DNA of 64,000 bases from Opitutaceae bacterium (GTDB lineage: Bacteria; Verrucomicrobiota; Verrucomicrobiia; Opitutales; Opitutaceae). How positions within the stretch are numbered: position 1 is the first letter of the stretch; each line of letters begins with the position of its first letter. The notes under the pieces were generated by a model. It was not told the origin of the DNA, did not search any database, and saw nothing but the letters and a program-made list of their open reading frames with translations. Where the stretch lies: contig JANQRT010000002.1 of the NCBI GenBank assembly GCA_028284385.1, positions 110,755-174,754 of the forward strand, written 5' to 3'. This document shows, one piece after another, positions 15,726-23,758 of the stretch. Position numbers and translations under genes: made by a program.

Positions 15726-17099
15726 ATGAGCGATGAATTAGAAACCAAACACAACAAGCTTGACGAATTCGAGCGCGAACCCGTTCCCGAGAGCGCTCAG
15801 AAGGGAGCCAAGAGCTTTTGGGGAATGTACGCGGGCGAGCACACGGCTGGTACGGAGTTCATGATTGGGCCCCTCTTCATCGCTTGGGGTGTAAATGCTT
15901 TTGATATCCTGGTCGGGCTACTGATAGGCAACTTTATGGCCGTTCTTTCCTGGCGCTATTTGACCGCTAAAGTGGCGACGGATGTGCGAGAAACTTTGTA
16001 TTTCAAACTCGAGAAAATCTGCGGTCGAAATCTCGTTTCAATTTACAATCTGGCTAACGGCGTCGCGTTTTGCTTCCTGGCGGGAGCGATGGTTACGGTT
16101 TCGGCGACCGCTGTAGGCGTTCCTTTCGACAATGTTAGAATGCCGACTTTTTCCGATACCATGCCTACTGGTGTCGCTTGGACGGTTGTCTGTTTGATCA
16201 TTGGAGGAATGATGACTTTAGTGGCCGTACGAGGTTACGGTGTGGTCGCTCGCGTTAGCCATATTGCCGCTCCTTGGATGTTTCTGATCTTCCTGGCTTG
16301 CGGCGTTGTTACCCTCGCCAAGCTTGGGACGGTCAACATCATTGAAATTCTCCAGCCGGTTGAAGGTTCCGAGAAGAAGATCGGAGTGTGGGGCGTGGCT
16401 TTCTTCGCTTGGTTCTGTAACGCGGCCATGCATTTCGGAATGTCCGACATGTCTGTGCTTCGTTTCGCTAAAAAGCCGTCTTATGGCTGGGCTTCGGCTG
16501 CTGGCATGTATCTTGGTCATTATATCGCTTGGATCTGCGCGGCTTTGCTCCTCGCGTATTGGGTCCGCGAACGTGGAGCTAATCCAGCTGAAGGCGTAGC
16601 CCCTGGACCGATGGTTTACGATGCCGTCGGGGTGGCAGGTCTGATTTGCGTGGTCATTGCAGGTTGGACTACTGCGAATCCGACCATCTACCGTGCAGGA
16701 TTGGCCTTCCAAGGAATCATGCCGAAGATGTCTCGAGCAACAGGTACGATCATCGCTGGAAGCGTTTGTACAATTGCGGGTATCTTTCCTGCATTCGCTA
16801 TGAACCTGATTGGTTTCGTCGGCGTTTATGGAACGATTCTAGCGCCCATCGGCGCCATTATTGTGGTGGACCATTTCCTGTCCAAACGTGTGGGCATTTT
16901 GAGCAACCCTGCGGAAAAGCTTGGGTTGCAATTCAACTGGACCGTGCTCGTCGCTTGGGTGGTTCCCGTGGGGATCGCGTTATATCTTGCTCAGAGCAAC
17001 GGCTATCTACCTCACTTTAACGTTCTGCCATGCTGGATTGCCTGCGGGTTGATCTACCTTCTCATGAGCAAGGTGACAAGCCCGTCTAGCGCTCAGTAG
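15726..17099 (+). CDS. NCS1-family cation symporter (purine/cytosine permease type)
   Basis: 457 residues with about twelve membrane helices. The N-terminal segment with SFWGMYAGEHTAGTEFMIGPLFIAWG and the central GVWGVAFFAWFCNAAMHFGMSDMS fit the nucleobase:cation symporter-1 family. Such carriers move purines, pyrimidines, allantoin or thiamine with Na+ or H+. The ATG at 15726 is preferred to an upstream TTG at 15720; no strong Shine-Dalgarno. It is followed by a small membrane protein and a sulfatase on the same strand, an unexpected neighbourhood suggesting that the substrate may be sugar-derived rather than a nucleobase. Confidence 0.88.
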   Translation: MSDELETKHNKLDEFEREPVPESAQKGAKSFWGMYAGEHTAGTEFMIGPLFIAWGVNAFDILVGLLIGNFMAVLSWRYLTAKVATDVRETLYFKLEKICGRNLVSIYNLANGVAFCFLAGAMVTVSATAVGVPFDNVRMPTFSDTMPTGVAWTVVCLIIGGMMTLVAVRGYGVVARVSHIAAPWMFLIFLACGVVTLAKLGTVNIIEILQPVEGSEKKIGVWGVAFFAWFCNAAMHFGMSDMSVLRFAKKPSYGWASAAGMYLGHYIAWICAALLLAYWVRERGANPAEGVAPGPMVYDAVGVAGLICVVIAGWTTANPTIYRAGLAFQGIMPKMSRATGTIIAGSVCTIAGIFPAFAMNLIGFVGVYGTILAPIGAIIVVDHFLSKRVGILSNPAEKLGLQFNWTVLVAWVVPVGIALYLAQSNGYLPHFNVLPCWIACGLIYLLMSKVTSPSSAQ

Positions 17100-17143
17100 C
17101 TGCACTCGAAAAATGAATACAAAATTCTAACGACTGAATTCTT

Positions 17144-17314
17144 ATGATTCTCAAAGCGCTCGCATACATAGCCCTCGCCTTAACTATTGTTCCGCCATTC
17201 ATGTTTCTCGGCGACTCCATCGAACTGGATGCCATGAAGAATGTCATGATTGCTGGAGTCTTCTTGTGGTTCGCTACCGCTCCTTTGGGATTTAGAGATC
17301 GGGAAGCGTCATGA
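17144..17314 (+). CDS. Small two-helix membrane protein (56 residues)
   Basis: Reading from the ATG at 17144 gives 56 residues: helix 1 (about 5-22, ALAYIALALTIVPPFMFLGD), a short acidic loop SIELDAMKN, and helix 2 (about 33-50, VMIAGVFLWFATAPLGF), ending RDREAS. The stop overlaps the ATGATGATG start cluster of the sulfatase, implying translational coupling. It resembles short two-helix proteins found beside sugar transporters in Verrucomicrobia and Bacteroidota; function unknown. Confidence 0.75.
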   Translation: MILKALAYIALALTIVPPFMFLGDSIELDAMKNVMIAGVFLWFATAPLGFRDREAS

Positions 17315-18825
17315 TGATGGAATTCAAAGATAGCGGCTCTCATCCCCGACAGTCACAGAGAATGAGGAAATGGCTAGCGAGGACGCTCGCCGCTACCATT
17401 ATCCTTGGCGCGTTCCTCATCGGAGGATGCTCGAAGAAGCCGCCTCCTAATGTCCTGCTCATCGCGATCGACGATTTGAATGACTGGACGGGATCGCTGG
17501 CTGGTCACCCCCAGGCCTACACGCCGCGCATCGACCGCTTTGCCGCGACTGGTACGCTGTTCACCAATGCCCATTGCCAGTCGCCGGTCTGTATGCCGTC
17601 ACGAGCCAGTATGATGACCTCTCGCTATCCTTCTTCGACGGGATTGTACTTTCTTTTTCCAGCCATCAAGGACTCTCCAAAGCTAGAGGGTGTGGTCACG
17701 ATGCCGGAGCGATTCGCAGCCGAGGGTTACGAAGTCATGGCGGCCGGAAAGCTTTTCCACAATGTCGAGAACCAGGAGATTTTTGGGAAAGTAGGTGAGT
17801 ACGGCGGGAATTTCGGCACATTCGGTCCGTATCCAGAAAAGCAGATGGTGTACGATAAGCCTCCTAAGCTTTGGGACTGGGGAGTGTATCCGAAAAGCAA
17901 TGATGACAGTGAAACGCCGGACTACCAAATCGCCCAATGGGCTAAAAACAAGTTGGAGCAGGACTACGATAAGCCTTTCTTTCTAGCAGCTGGCTTCTAT
18001 CGCCCTCACGTTCCGATGTATGCCACGCAACAATGGTTCGACAAGTTTCCTCTCGACGAGATTCAGCTACCGGTCGTTAAGGAAGGAGATCTTGATGATC
18101 TGTCGCCATATGCCATTGATTTGATCAATCTTAAGCATATTTCACCTACTCAGCAATGGATGGTGGAGCAAGGCGAGTGGGAGCATGCTGTTCAGTCGTA
18201 TCTGGCTTCAATCGCATTTGTTGATAGTTGCGTGGGGATCGTTTTAGACGCGTTGGAAGACAGTCCCCATAAAGACAATACGATCGTCGTCGTCTATTCC
18301 GATCACGGCTTCCATATGGGAGAGAAGGAACATTGGGCCAAGCGTACGCTTTGGGAGGATAGCACTCGTGTCTTTCTAGCCGTTGCTGGTCCCGGCTTAG
18401 GTTCCAATCAGCGAACTAATAAACCTGTCGGCTTAATTGACATTTTTCCGTCCCTTCTCGATTTATGCGGCTTTAATTCCGATTCAGGTCATGAGGGCGT
18501 GTCGATTTCTTCTCTTATTGATAATCCGAATACAAAATGGGATCGTCCTATTCGTACTACATTTGGCAAAGGCAACAACACGCTCCGTGATGAAAACTGG
18601 CGTTACATCAAGTATGTCGACGGTTCCGAAGAGCTCTATGATCATCGCGAAGATCCCCATGAATGGAATAACTTGGCGTCGAATCCGGAATTCAAAGACA
18701 TAAAAAGCCGATTGGCGGAATGGCTGCCTCAGGACGAGGAACCTATACTAGGGGAGGGCTCTACAGGACATAATGCCTATCAGGCTTCAGCCGAGCGGTT
18801 GAAGGAACGGATGGCGGCTAATTAG
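17311..18825 (+). CDS. Lipoprotein sulfatase, iduronate-2-sulfatase-like (S1)
   Basis: 504 residues from the first ATG of an ATGATGATG cluster; an ATG at 17362 just before the signal sequence is also possible. Signal peptide with lipobox IGGC (Cys40) predicts a lipoprotein. The formylglycine site is CMPSRASMMTSR with Cys94; metal-binding D54-D55 (AIDDLNDW) and the late SDHGFHMGEKEHWAKRTLWE region match iduronate-2-sulfatase relatives. It removes sulfate esters from glycans. It needs a formylglycine-generating enzyme, which is not in this window. Translationally coupled to the small membrane protein. Confidence 0.93.
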   Translation: MMMEFKDSGSHPRQSQRMRKWLARTLAATIILGAFLIGGCSKKPPPNVLLIAIDDLNDWTGSLAGHPQAYTPRIDRFAATGTLFTNAHCQSPVCMPSRASMMTSRYPSSTGLYFLFPAIKDSPKLEGVVTMPERFAAEGYEVMAAGKLFHNVENQEIFGKVGEYGGNFGTFGPYPEKQMVYDKPPKLWDWGVYPKSNDDSETPDYQIAQWAKNKLEQDYDKPFFLAAGFYRPHVPMYATQQWFDKFPLDEIQLPVVKEGDLDDLSPYAIDLINLKHISPTQQWMVEQGEWEHAVQSYLASIAFVDSCVGIVLDALEDSPHKDNTIVVVYSDHGFHMGEKEHWAKRTLWEDSTRVFLAVAGPGLGSNQRTNKPVGLIDIFPSLLDLCGFNSDSGHEGVSISSLIDNPNTKWDRPIRTTFGKGNNTLRDENWRYIKYVDGSEELYDHREDPHEWNNLASNPEFKDIKSRLAEWLPQDEEPILGEGSTGHNAYQASAERLKERMAAN

Positions 18826-18831
18826 AACTTC

Positions 18832-18861
18832 AAAAAAGTCCCGGCGAGAAGCTCGCCGGGA
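18832..18861 (-). terminator. Intrinsic terminator of first TonB receptor gene
   Basis: Perfect stem TCCCGGCGAG / CTCGCCGGGA with a 3-nt loop (18839-18861). Read on the minus strand it is followed by CTTTTTTG (18831-18838), the normal order for a Rho-independent terminator. On the plus strand the A-run precedes the stem, so it may also serve the sulfatase weakly. A near copy ends the second receptor gene. Confidence 0.88.
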
Positions 18862-18889
18862 TTGAAAGTTCGGATACGGACCTTAGATC

Positions 18890-21800
18890 CTAGAAATCGA
18901 ATTCCGTCGAAAGTATCCAGGTTCTTGGTTCAAAGGTGGCCCAGATTGCTTCGCGACCTGTTGTCGTGACTTGGGTTGGATACAGGTCGTCGTTGTCGAA
19001 GAGATTTCTTACGTTAAGCTGAACGCGATATTTGATTCTGCCATCTCTCAATGAGCCTCTGTAGGCAAGCATCGCGTCCACGAAGATCTCATCGTCGTTG
19101 AAGTAAGGATTGTCCAAATCAAGCACGTCGATTTGGTCCTCGCCCTCGCCAACGGTTTTGCGACCAAAACCGATTACGCCTTCATCCCGGTAGCGTAGCG
19201 ATCCGCCAACCCTCCAGCCTTTTAATGGACCGTCTTGGAATTGATAGCTTGTGGTGTAGTTGAATCGCCATTCGCGTACGTTCGGATTAGGTCTGCCATT
19301 GAGCTGCTCGATACGACCTTTTACGTCGACATTGAACTCCTTCTGGTAGAACTCTGCAACGGTTTGAGGATCGGATGAATTTTCGTTCATCGCTACGTTA
19401 TTCCAGCCAGAAATCGGTGTATCCACTCCAACTTCGCCGAGTTTGGTACGGTAGACGACGATGTCTCCATTATCGTCAACCTCTAGAACTCCTGTGGTCG
19501 GATCGATTCGCGTGAAGCCAGCCTCGAGTAGCTGATCGCGTGTTACGACATCTCCTCCCTCTGGATTAGGCATCCAGCCGATGACGGGTTTATGCTCGCC
19601 GTCAAGGTCTTCTTCAAACCACTCGATGCCTTGATAGAAGGATTCGCGTTCCTCGCCCCAGCGAATGTAGCTCGAAGCTATATTGTCGAGGACGGCTTCC
19701 GTTCTGGCTGCGGTTAGACGCATGTTCCAGCCTGGAGTTGGCTGATAAGCGAGCGTGTATTCAGTTCCTTCAGACACCTTGTCGGCAACCGGTAGAAACA
19801 GATCGACTTGGCCAAAGATATCGAAGCCGTTGGGAACATAGGCCTGTGGATTCGCTTCGTAGAATCTTTCTTCGAGGTCGCGGAAAACGCCTCTTACGTC
19901 TCCATCAACCGAACCGCCCCCGGTTTCGACGTTCTGCGAATCGGTTGTGTACTCGTTGAACTTGAAGGAAAGCTTGTCTTCAAAGAGATCGACACGGAAT
20001 CCATAGTCTTCACCCACGCCGGTGATGGGAGGATTACGACCTCCAAAGGCATCGAAACGGATGGTGGCCGCGCTATTGTTGCTACCTTCATTGTAGAAAA
20101 CGCTGAGCCAATCGGCGATACCCGTTGGTCGGAAAACGATCCCCTTCGTTTCGTTTTCATTTGTATTGGTTTCGCCATACTGGTCCCAGTCCAGCTCTGT
20201 CCACCAGGGGAAGTAGCCACCAGGGATGACATGGTCAGGCACCAATCCGTTGTTCCACTCGTCTTCCGTATAGTTCTGGGCTCGATCGCCAGCTCCGAAA
20301 AGCTCGCGCTCCTTGATGTCGTCTTCACGTCGACCGTATGTAAGAATAATACGGTCTTCCCAGAAGAAGCCTTGGTAGGTGAACATCTCCGATTTCACGT
20401 TTCGGTCGAAACTGAACAAACGATTAGAACCTACCTCGGGATCGAAAAACACGGCCTGCAGATTTCCGGTTCCGCCAGGATCTGGCATAGTAAAGAGTTC
20501 CTGGCCGGGTTCCCAGCCAGGAACGGTCTGCAGCTGGTAGTTGTTTTCTGGAAGCAGGTATTGTCTTAGCGAAACTCGCCGGTCGCCTGTATTTATCCAA
20601 GAAGCGTTGGGATCATCCACATTAGTGGCGTTGCCGGCTAGAAAGGATGGCGTGCTTCCGTCGTCGTTCTGCTTCCAGATCTGAAAGGAATTCGCCCGGA
20701 TTTCCATCGAATCGCGATTGGAGTAAAGAAGGCCGACATTGTGGCGGCCCAATATATTCGACCACCGATCTCCGATAAAATCCTTCTCTCGGAAATCATA
20801 GGTGTACGAGGCCGTGACTCGAAATTCCTTTTCCGACTTTGGCGTTTCCCAGGCCCAACCGTCGTCTTGCATAAACAGCTCGCCAAACATGGGATTAGGA
20901 GACCCGTCTGGCAAAAACTCCTGAGTGTCGACAAACACTCCGTAATTGAAAGACCGGTTGTAGCCGAACTGACGTCCATTCATGTTCTCGTCGTTGTAAG
21001 CGACTTCGATGTAGAGATTTTCCATGGGATTTACCTCCATGAAGGCAGTCAGGATTTCCGCGTCCCGAGTCCGGCGCATGGTGTCGCCCCAAGGATTGAC
21101 GGTCTGGAAGGGCAAATCGTAGGCGGCAAGCGTGTCCGGACTGAAGGTAACATCGATATCGTCTAGCGTATCCAGAAAACCTGGATCATACAAGGGCGAT
21201 GTAGTTACTCCGTTTTCCGAAACCCATTCAATGTAGTCTTTTGTTTCGTCGCTTCGAGCTCCGTATTGATTGTTCCACTTCGTGATTCCAACTGTAGTCA
21301 CGTCAATGTTTCCATCGGGAAGGATCAGAATCGCCTCCCGGCCGGAAGCGTTGGCCATGGTTCTGGGACGACCGTCGTCCCGGTCTGGATCGTAGCCAAT
21401 ACCGCTTCCATCAACCAGCCAAGGCGAAATGTTGTCCTCAAACATTCGATACTGGGTGGGAGACTCGACCTCCTCTATGTCCTCGTAGTGAAGCCTGAAG
21501 CTCAATCTGTCATTCACTTTATAAGTGATGGCTCCGTACCAGCGTTTCTGGTCGTCGTAGTTGCCATCCATGAACGAATCGGTTTGATTGTTCAAGAGAG
21601 CCACCCGCAGGGCCAGAGTATCCTCTAGCAACACCTTGTTGTAGTCTACTTGCCACTCGAATGTGCCGTGATCGTCAAACTTCAATCCCACGCTACCGAA
21701 GTCGCGATTGGTTTGAGCTCGAGCTAGCGAACTATTGATCGTCGCCCCTGCTTGACCCAGTCCAAACAGAATCGAATTGGGGCCACTGGAGATGGCTAGA

Positions 21801-22306
21801 TTCTCCATGTTGTAGTTATGGGTGCGTAGCGTAGTTTCAAAGAAATTACGCCCGCGCGTTATTCCGGTAGTGCGGGAATTTCCAAGTCCTCTTGCCGTTC
21901 CAGAGGGTCCATCGCGTTCGAAACGGGCTCGATTGCCATCGCCGTAATCGGGGTTTTCCATCTCGCTCTCAACATTGAGCGAGTAGAGAAAGGCCTCGTC
22001 AGGCGAAGAGGCTGCGATGTCGTCTAGAAATTCTTCCGAAAAAACGTCGATCTGAGCTCCAAGGTCTTTGACGTTCGTCCGAAGGCGAGTGCCAGCAGTC
22101 GTTGATTTTGCCAGATAACCGTCCTGATCCGCCGCGTCTACGGTGAATGGCGAGAGTTCGAATACTTCTTCTTCGTCATCCTGTCCTATGACAGGAGATG
22201 AAGAAAGCAGTAAGGAAAGAGCGGCCCATGTTAAAGCTATCCTTCCCGTTTTGGCACGCAGGTGCCCATCAAAAATGGCTCTAAGCCACATTTGCTTGTA
22301 GTTCAT
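18890..22306 (-). CDS. TonB-dependent receptor, Verrucomicrobia type (copy 1)
   Basis: 1138 residues. The signal region (about 20-41) ends SSPVIGQ and is followed by DDEEEVFELSPFTVDA, the TonB-box-like N-terminal signature of opitutal receptors. The plug domain is about 60-220 (VKDLGAQIDVFSEEFLDD, NSILFGLGQAGATINSS) and the 22-strand barrel fills the rest, ending in an aromatic residue (STEFDF). It imports a ligand, probably an oligosaccharide, across the outer membrane using TonB energy. No SusD partner is adjacent. Divergent from a LacI gene with a shared palindromic operator. The sequence just upstream of the ATG is nearly the same as in copy 2. Confidence 0.93.
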   Translation of the reverse strand: MNYKQMWLRAIFDGHLRAKTGRIALTWAALSLLLSSSPVIGQDDEEEVFELSPFTVDAADQDGYLAKSTTAGTRLRTNVKDLGAQIDVFSEEFLDDIAASSPDEAFLYSLNVESEMENPDYGDGNRARFERDGPSGTARGLGNSRTTGITRGRNFFETTLRTHNYNMENLAISSGPNSILFGLGQAGATINSSLARAQTNRDFGSVGLKFDDHGTFEWQVDYNKVLLEDTLALRVALLNNQTDSFMDGNYDDQKRWYGAITYKVNDRLSFRLHYEDIEEVESPTQYRMFEDNISPWLVDGSGIGYDPDRDDGRPRTMANASGREAILILPDGNIDVTTVGITKWNNQYGARSDETKDYIEWVSENGVTTSPLYDPGFLDTLDDIDVTFSPDTLAAYDLPFQTVNPWGDTMRRTRDAEILTAFMEVNPMENLYIEVAYNDENMNGRQFGYNRSFNYGVFVDTQEFLPDGSPNPMFGELFMQDDGWAWETPKSEKEFRVTASYTYDFREKDFIGDRWSNILGRHNVGLLYSNRDSMEIRANSFQIWKQNDDGSTPSFLAGNATNVDDPNASWINTGDRRVSLRQYLLPENNYQLQTVPGWEPGQELFTMPDPGGTGNLQAVFFDPEVGSNRLFSFDRNVKSEMFTYQGFFWEDRIILTYGRREDDIKERELFGAGDRAQNYTEDEWNNGLVPDHVIPGGYFPWWTELDWDQYGETNTNENETKGIVFRPTGIADWLSVFYNEGSNNSAATIRFDAFGGRNPPITGVGEDYGFRVDLFEDKLSFKFNEYTTDSQNVETGGGSVDGDVRGVFRDLEERFYEANPQAYVPNGFDIFGQVDLFLPVADKVSEGTEYTLAYQPTPGWNMRLTAARTEAVLDNIASSYIRWGEERESFYQGIEWFEEDLDGEHKPVIGWMPNPEGGDVVTRDQLLEAGFTRIDPTTGVLEVDDNGDIVVYRTKLGEVGVDTPISGWNNVAMNENSSDPQTVAEFYQKEFNVDVKGRIEQLNGRPNPNVREWRFNYTTSYQFQDGPLKGWRVGGSLRYRDEGVIGFGRKTVGEGEDQIDVLDLDNPYFNDDEIFVDAMLAYRGSLRDGRIKYRVQLNVRNLFDNDDLYPTQVTTTGREAIWATFEPRTWILSTEFDF

Positions 22307-22634
22307 AATGGGTGTACTATCTGATCTGTGTTTAGTTTGTAGTCGTTTTTTGGAGCCGAATTGCAGAGCGCTTCAGGCCTCAAAAGAAGATTTTCCGGTT
22401 AGTGATCAGCCTACGAACTACCCTTAGGAAATTTTCCGAATTTTTCTACGCTACCGTTACATTAATCGTAACGGAAATCTGCCCAAACGCGTAAATTCCT
22501 CCTTTTCACACTTTCCTGAAACTATTTTTCAGAAGCTTTCGTTATAAGTAGTATCTGCGAGGGATTAATGCCTTCGTTTCAGGGTGCTGGTGCGAGAACT
22601 CTTCCAACCAAACTTTCAAACTACATTCCATACG
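22307..22634. promoter_or_regulatory. Divergent control region, receptor 1 / LacI 1
   Basis: 328 bp with no gene. It holds the LacI-type operator at 22454-22474, a TATAAG box at about 22544-22549 pointing to the lacI gene, and next to the receptor start a stretch (about 22304-22345) shared with receptor 2: on the minus strand, TCTGATCTG-complement, then GTACACCCATTATG. Confidence 0.6.
22454..22474. promoter_or_regulatory. LacI-type operator 1
   Basis: Inverted repeat CCGTTAC (22454-22460) and GTAACGG (22468-22474) with a 7-bp spacer ATTAATC, itself mostly palindromic. It lies midway between the divergent receptor and regulator genes. The half-site word CCGTTA recurs in the operator of the second LacI gene, whose recognition helix is nearly the same. 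Confidence 0.75.
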
Positions 22635-23678
22635 ATGAGTAATCGGAAGGTGACTATGCGCACCATTGCCGAACGCGCGGGCGTTTCGGTGATGACGGTG
22701 AGTAGGGCTTTGTCCAATCATCCTGAGATCAGCCAAAAGACTAGAGACCGTATCCATGGGCTTGCTACCGAGTTGGGTTATCGCAAGAACCCTCTCGTCT
22801 CAGCCTTGATGAAACAACGAAGCTCCGGAAAAGCTCCAGGCTTCACAACGACCATAGCCCATGTTCATTGTTTCCCCTTCGGTCATACGGTTCGACGCAA
22901 TCTCTTGAACTTAAGAGAAGGGATTCGGGTCCAGGCTGAGGAGATCGGCTATGACGTAGAGGAGTTCTATCTTAACGAGCCAGGAATGACGCCGCGTAGA
23001 CTGATGGAGATCATCAAGAGTCGTGGTATTCGCGGGGTCGTTTTCGAACACTTTTTCGATAAAGACATCGAATTGGATATCGATTTGAGCGGCGTGTCCT
23101 CGGTTGCCATCATGCATACCCTAAAGCATCCGAATATCAATCGTGTCGTCGCTAACGAATACCAAGCGGTGCTGACTGCCGTAGATGAATTGATTCAACG
23201 AGACTATCGTCGCTGGGGTTTGATTCTAAACAACCGGCAAGAATCCATGTCCACCATGAAACGAGAAGCGGCCTGGCTGCAGATGAATCAGGAGCTGCCT
23301 GAAGAAAGACGGATCCCCATCTTAAAATTCGATTCGCAATCCGAACTCTGTAGACGCTTTGACGACTGGTTCGAAAAATACCGACCCGACTCGATCATCA
23401 CACTTTCGCATATGGTATCCAATTTGATATCACGAAGAGGACTACGATTAGGCCGTGATGTCGGTTTCGCTTTGCTTGGCTGGAACGAATGCGATGAAGG
23501 GTTTGCCGGAGTCGATCCCAATTGGCATCAGGTGGGAGTCGCCGCTGCGAATCAGGTGATCGATCAAATGAATCGCAACGAATTCAACGTTCCAACTACG
23601 CCTATCTCAACCATGATTGAAGGGCGCTGGGTAGATGGGCCAACAGCCGTGAAACTCGACTCGGTTAGAGCGTGTTGA
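22635..23678 (+). CDS. LacI family transcriptional regulator (copy 1)
   Basis: 347 residues from the ATG at 22635 (MSNRKVTMRT); a 17-residue upstream extension lacks family similarity. Helix-turn-helix MRTIAERAGVSVMTVSRALSN, hinge segment NPLVSALMKQR, then a periplasmic-binding-protein-like effector domain with the motif VEEFYLNEPGMTPRRLMEIIKSRGIRG that all three LacI proteins here share. It probably represses the divergent receptor gene until a sugar inducer binds. The upstream palindrome is its likely operator. Confidence 0.92.
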   Translation: MSNRKVTMRTIAERAGVSVMTVSRALSNHPEISQKTRDRIHGLATELGYRKNPLVSALMKQRSSGKAPGFTTTIAHVHCFPFGHTVRRNLLNLREGIRVQAEEIGYDVEEFYLNEPGMTPRRLMEIIKSRGIRGVVFEHFFDKDIELDIDLSGVSSVAIMHTLKHPNINRVVANEYQAVLTAVDELIQRDYRRWGLILNNRQESMSTMKREAAWLQMNQELPEERRIPILKFDSQSELCRRFDDWFEKYRPDSIITLSHMVSNLISRRGLRLGRDVGFALLGWNECDEGFAGVDPNWHQVGVAAANQVIDQMNRNEFNVPTTPISTMIEGRWVDGPTAVKLDSVRAC

Positions 23679-23691
23679 GCGACCTGCAAAA

Positions 23692-23727
23692 ATGAAAAAA
23701 ATCCCGACGAGCTGAGCTCGCCGGGAT
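23692..23727 (-). terminator. Intrinsic terminator of second TonB receptor gene
   Basis: 12-bp stem ATCCCGACGAGC (23701-23712) / GCTCGCCGGGAT (23716-23727), loop TGA. The one mismatch is A-C on the plus strand but becomes G-U, a tolerated wobble, in minus-strand RNA, where the stem is also followed by TTTTTTCATTTTT. The asymmetry points to a minus-strand terminator. Very similar to the terminator of receptor 1. Confidence 0.88.
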
Positions 23728-23758
23728 TGAAAGTTTGGATACGAAATCTAGCTTTAAA

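Noticed and set aside
19808..20569. Open frame of 253 codons on the plus strand
   Set aside because: Lies wholly inside receptor 1 on the opposite strand, has no family resemblance, and arises from codon bias of the receptor gene.
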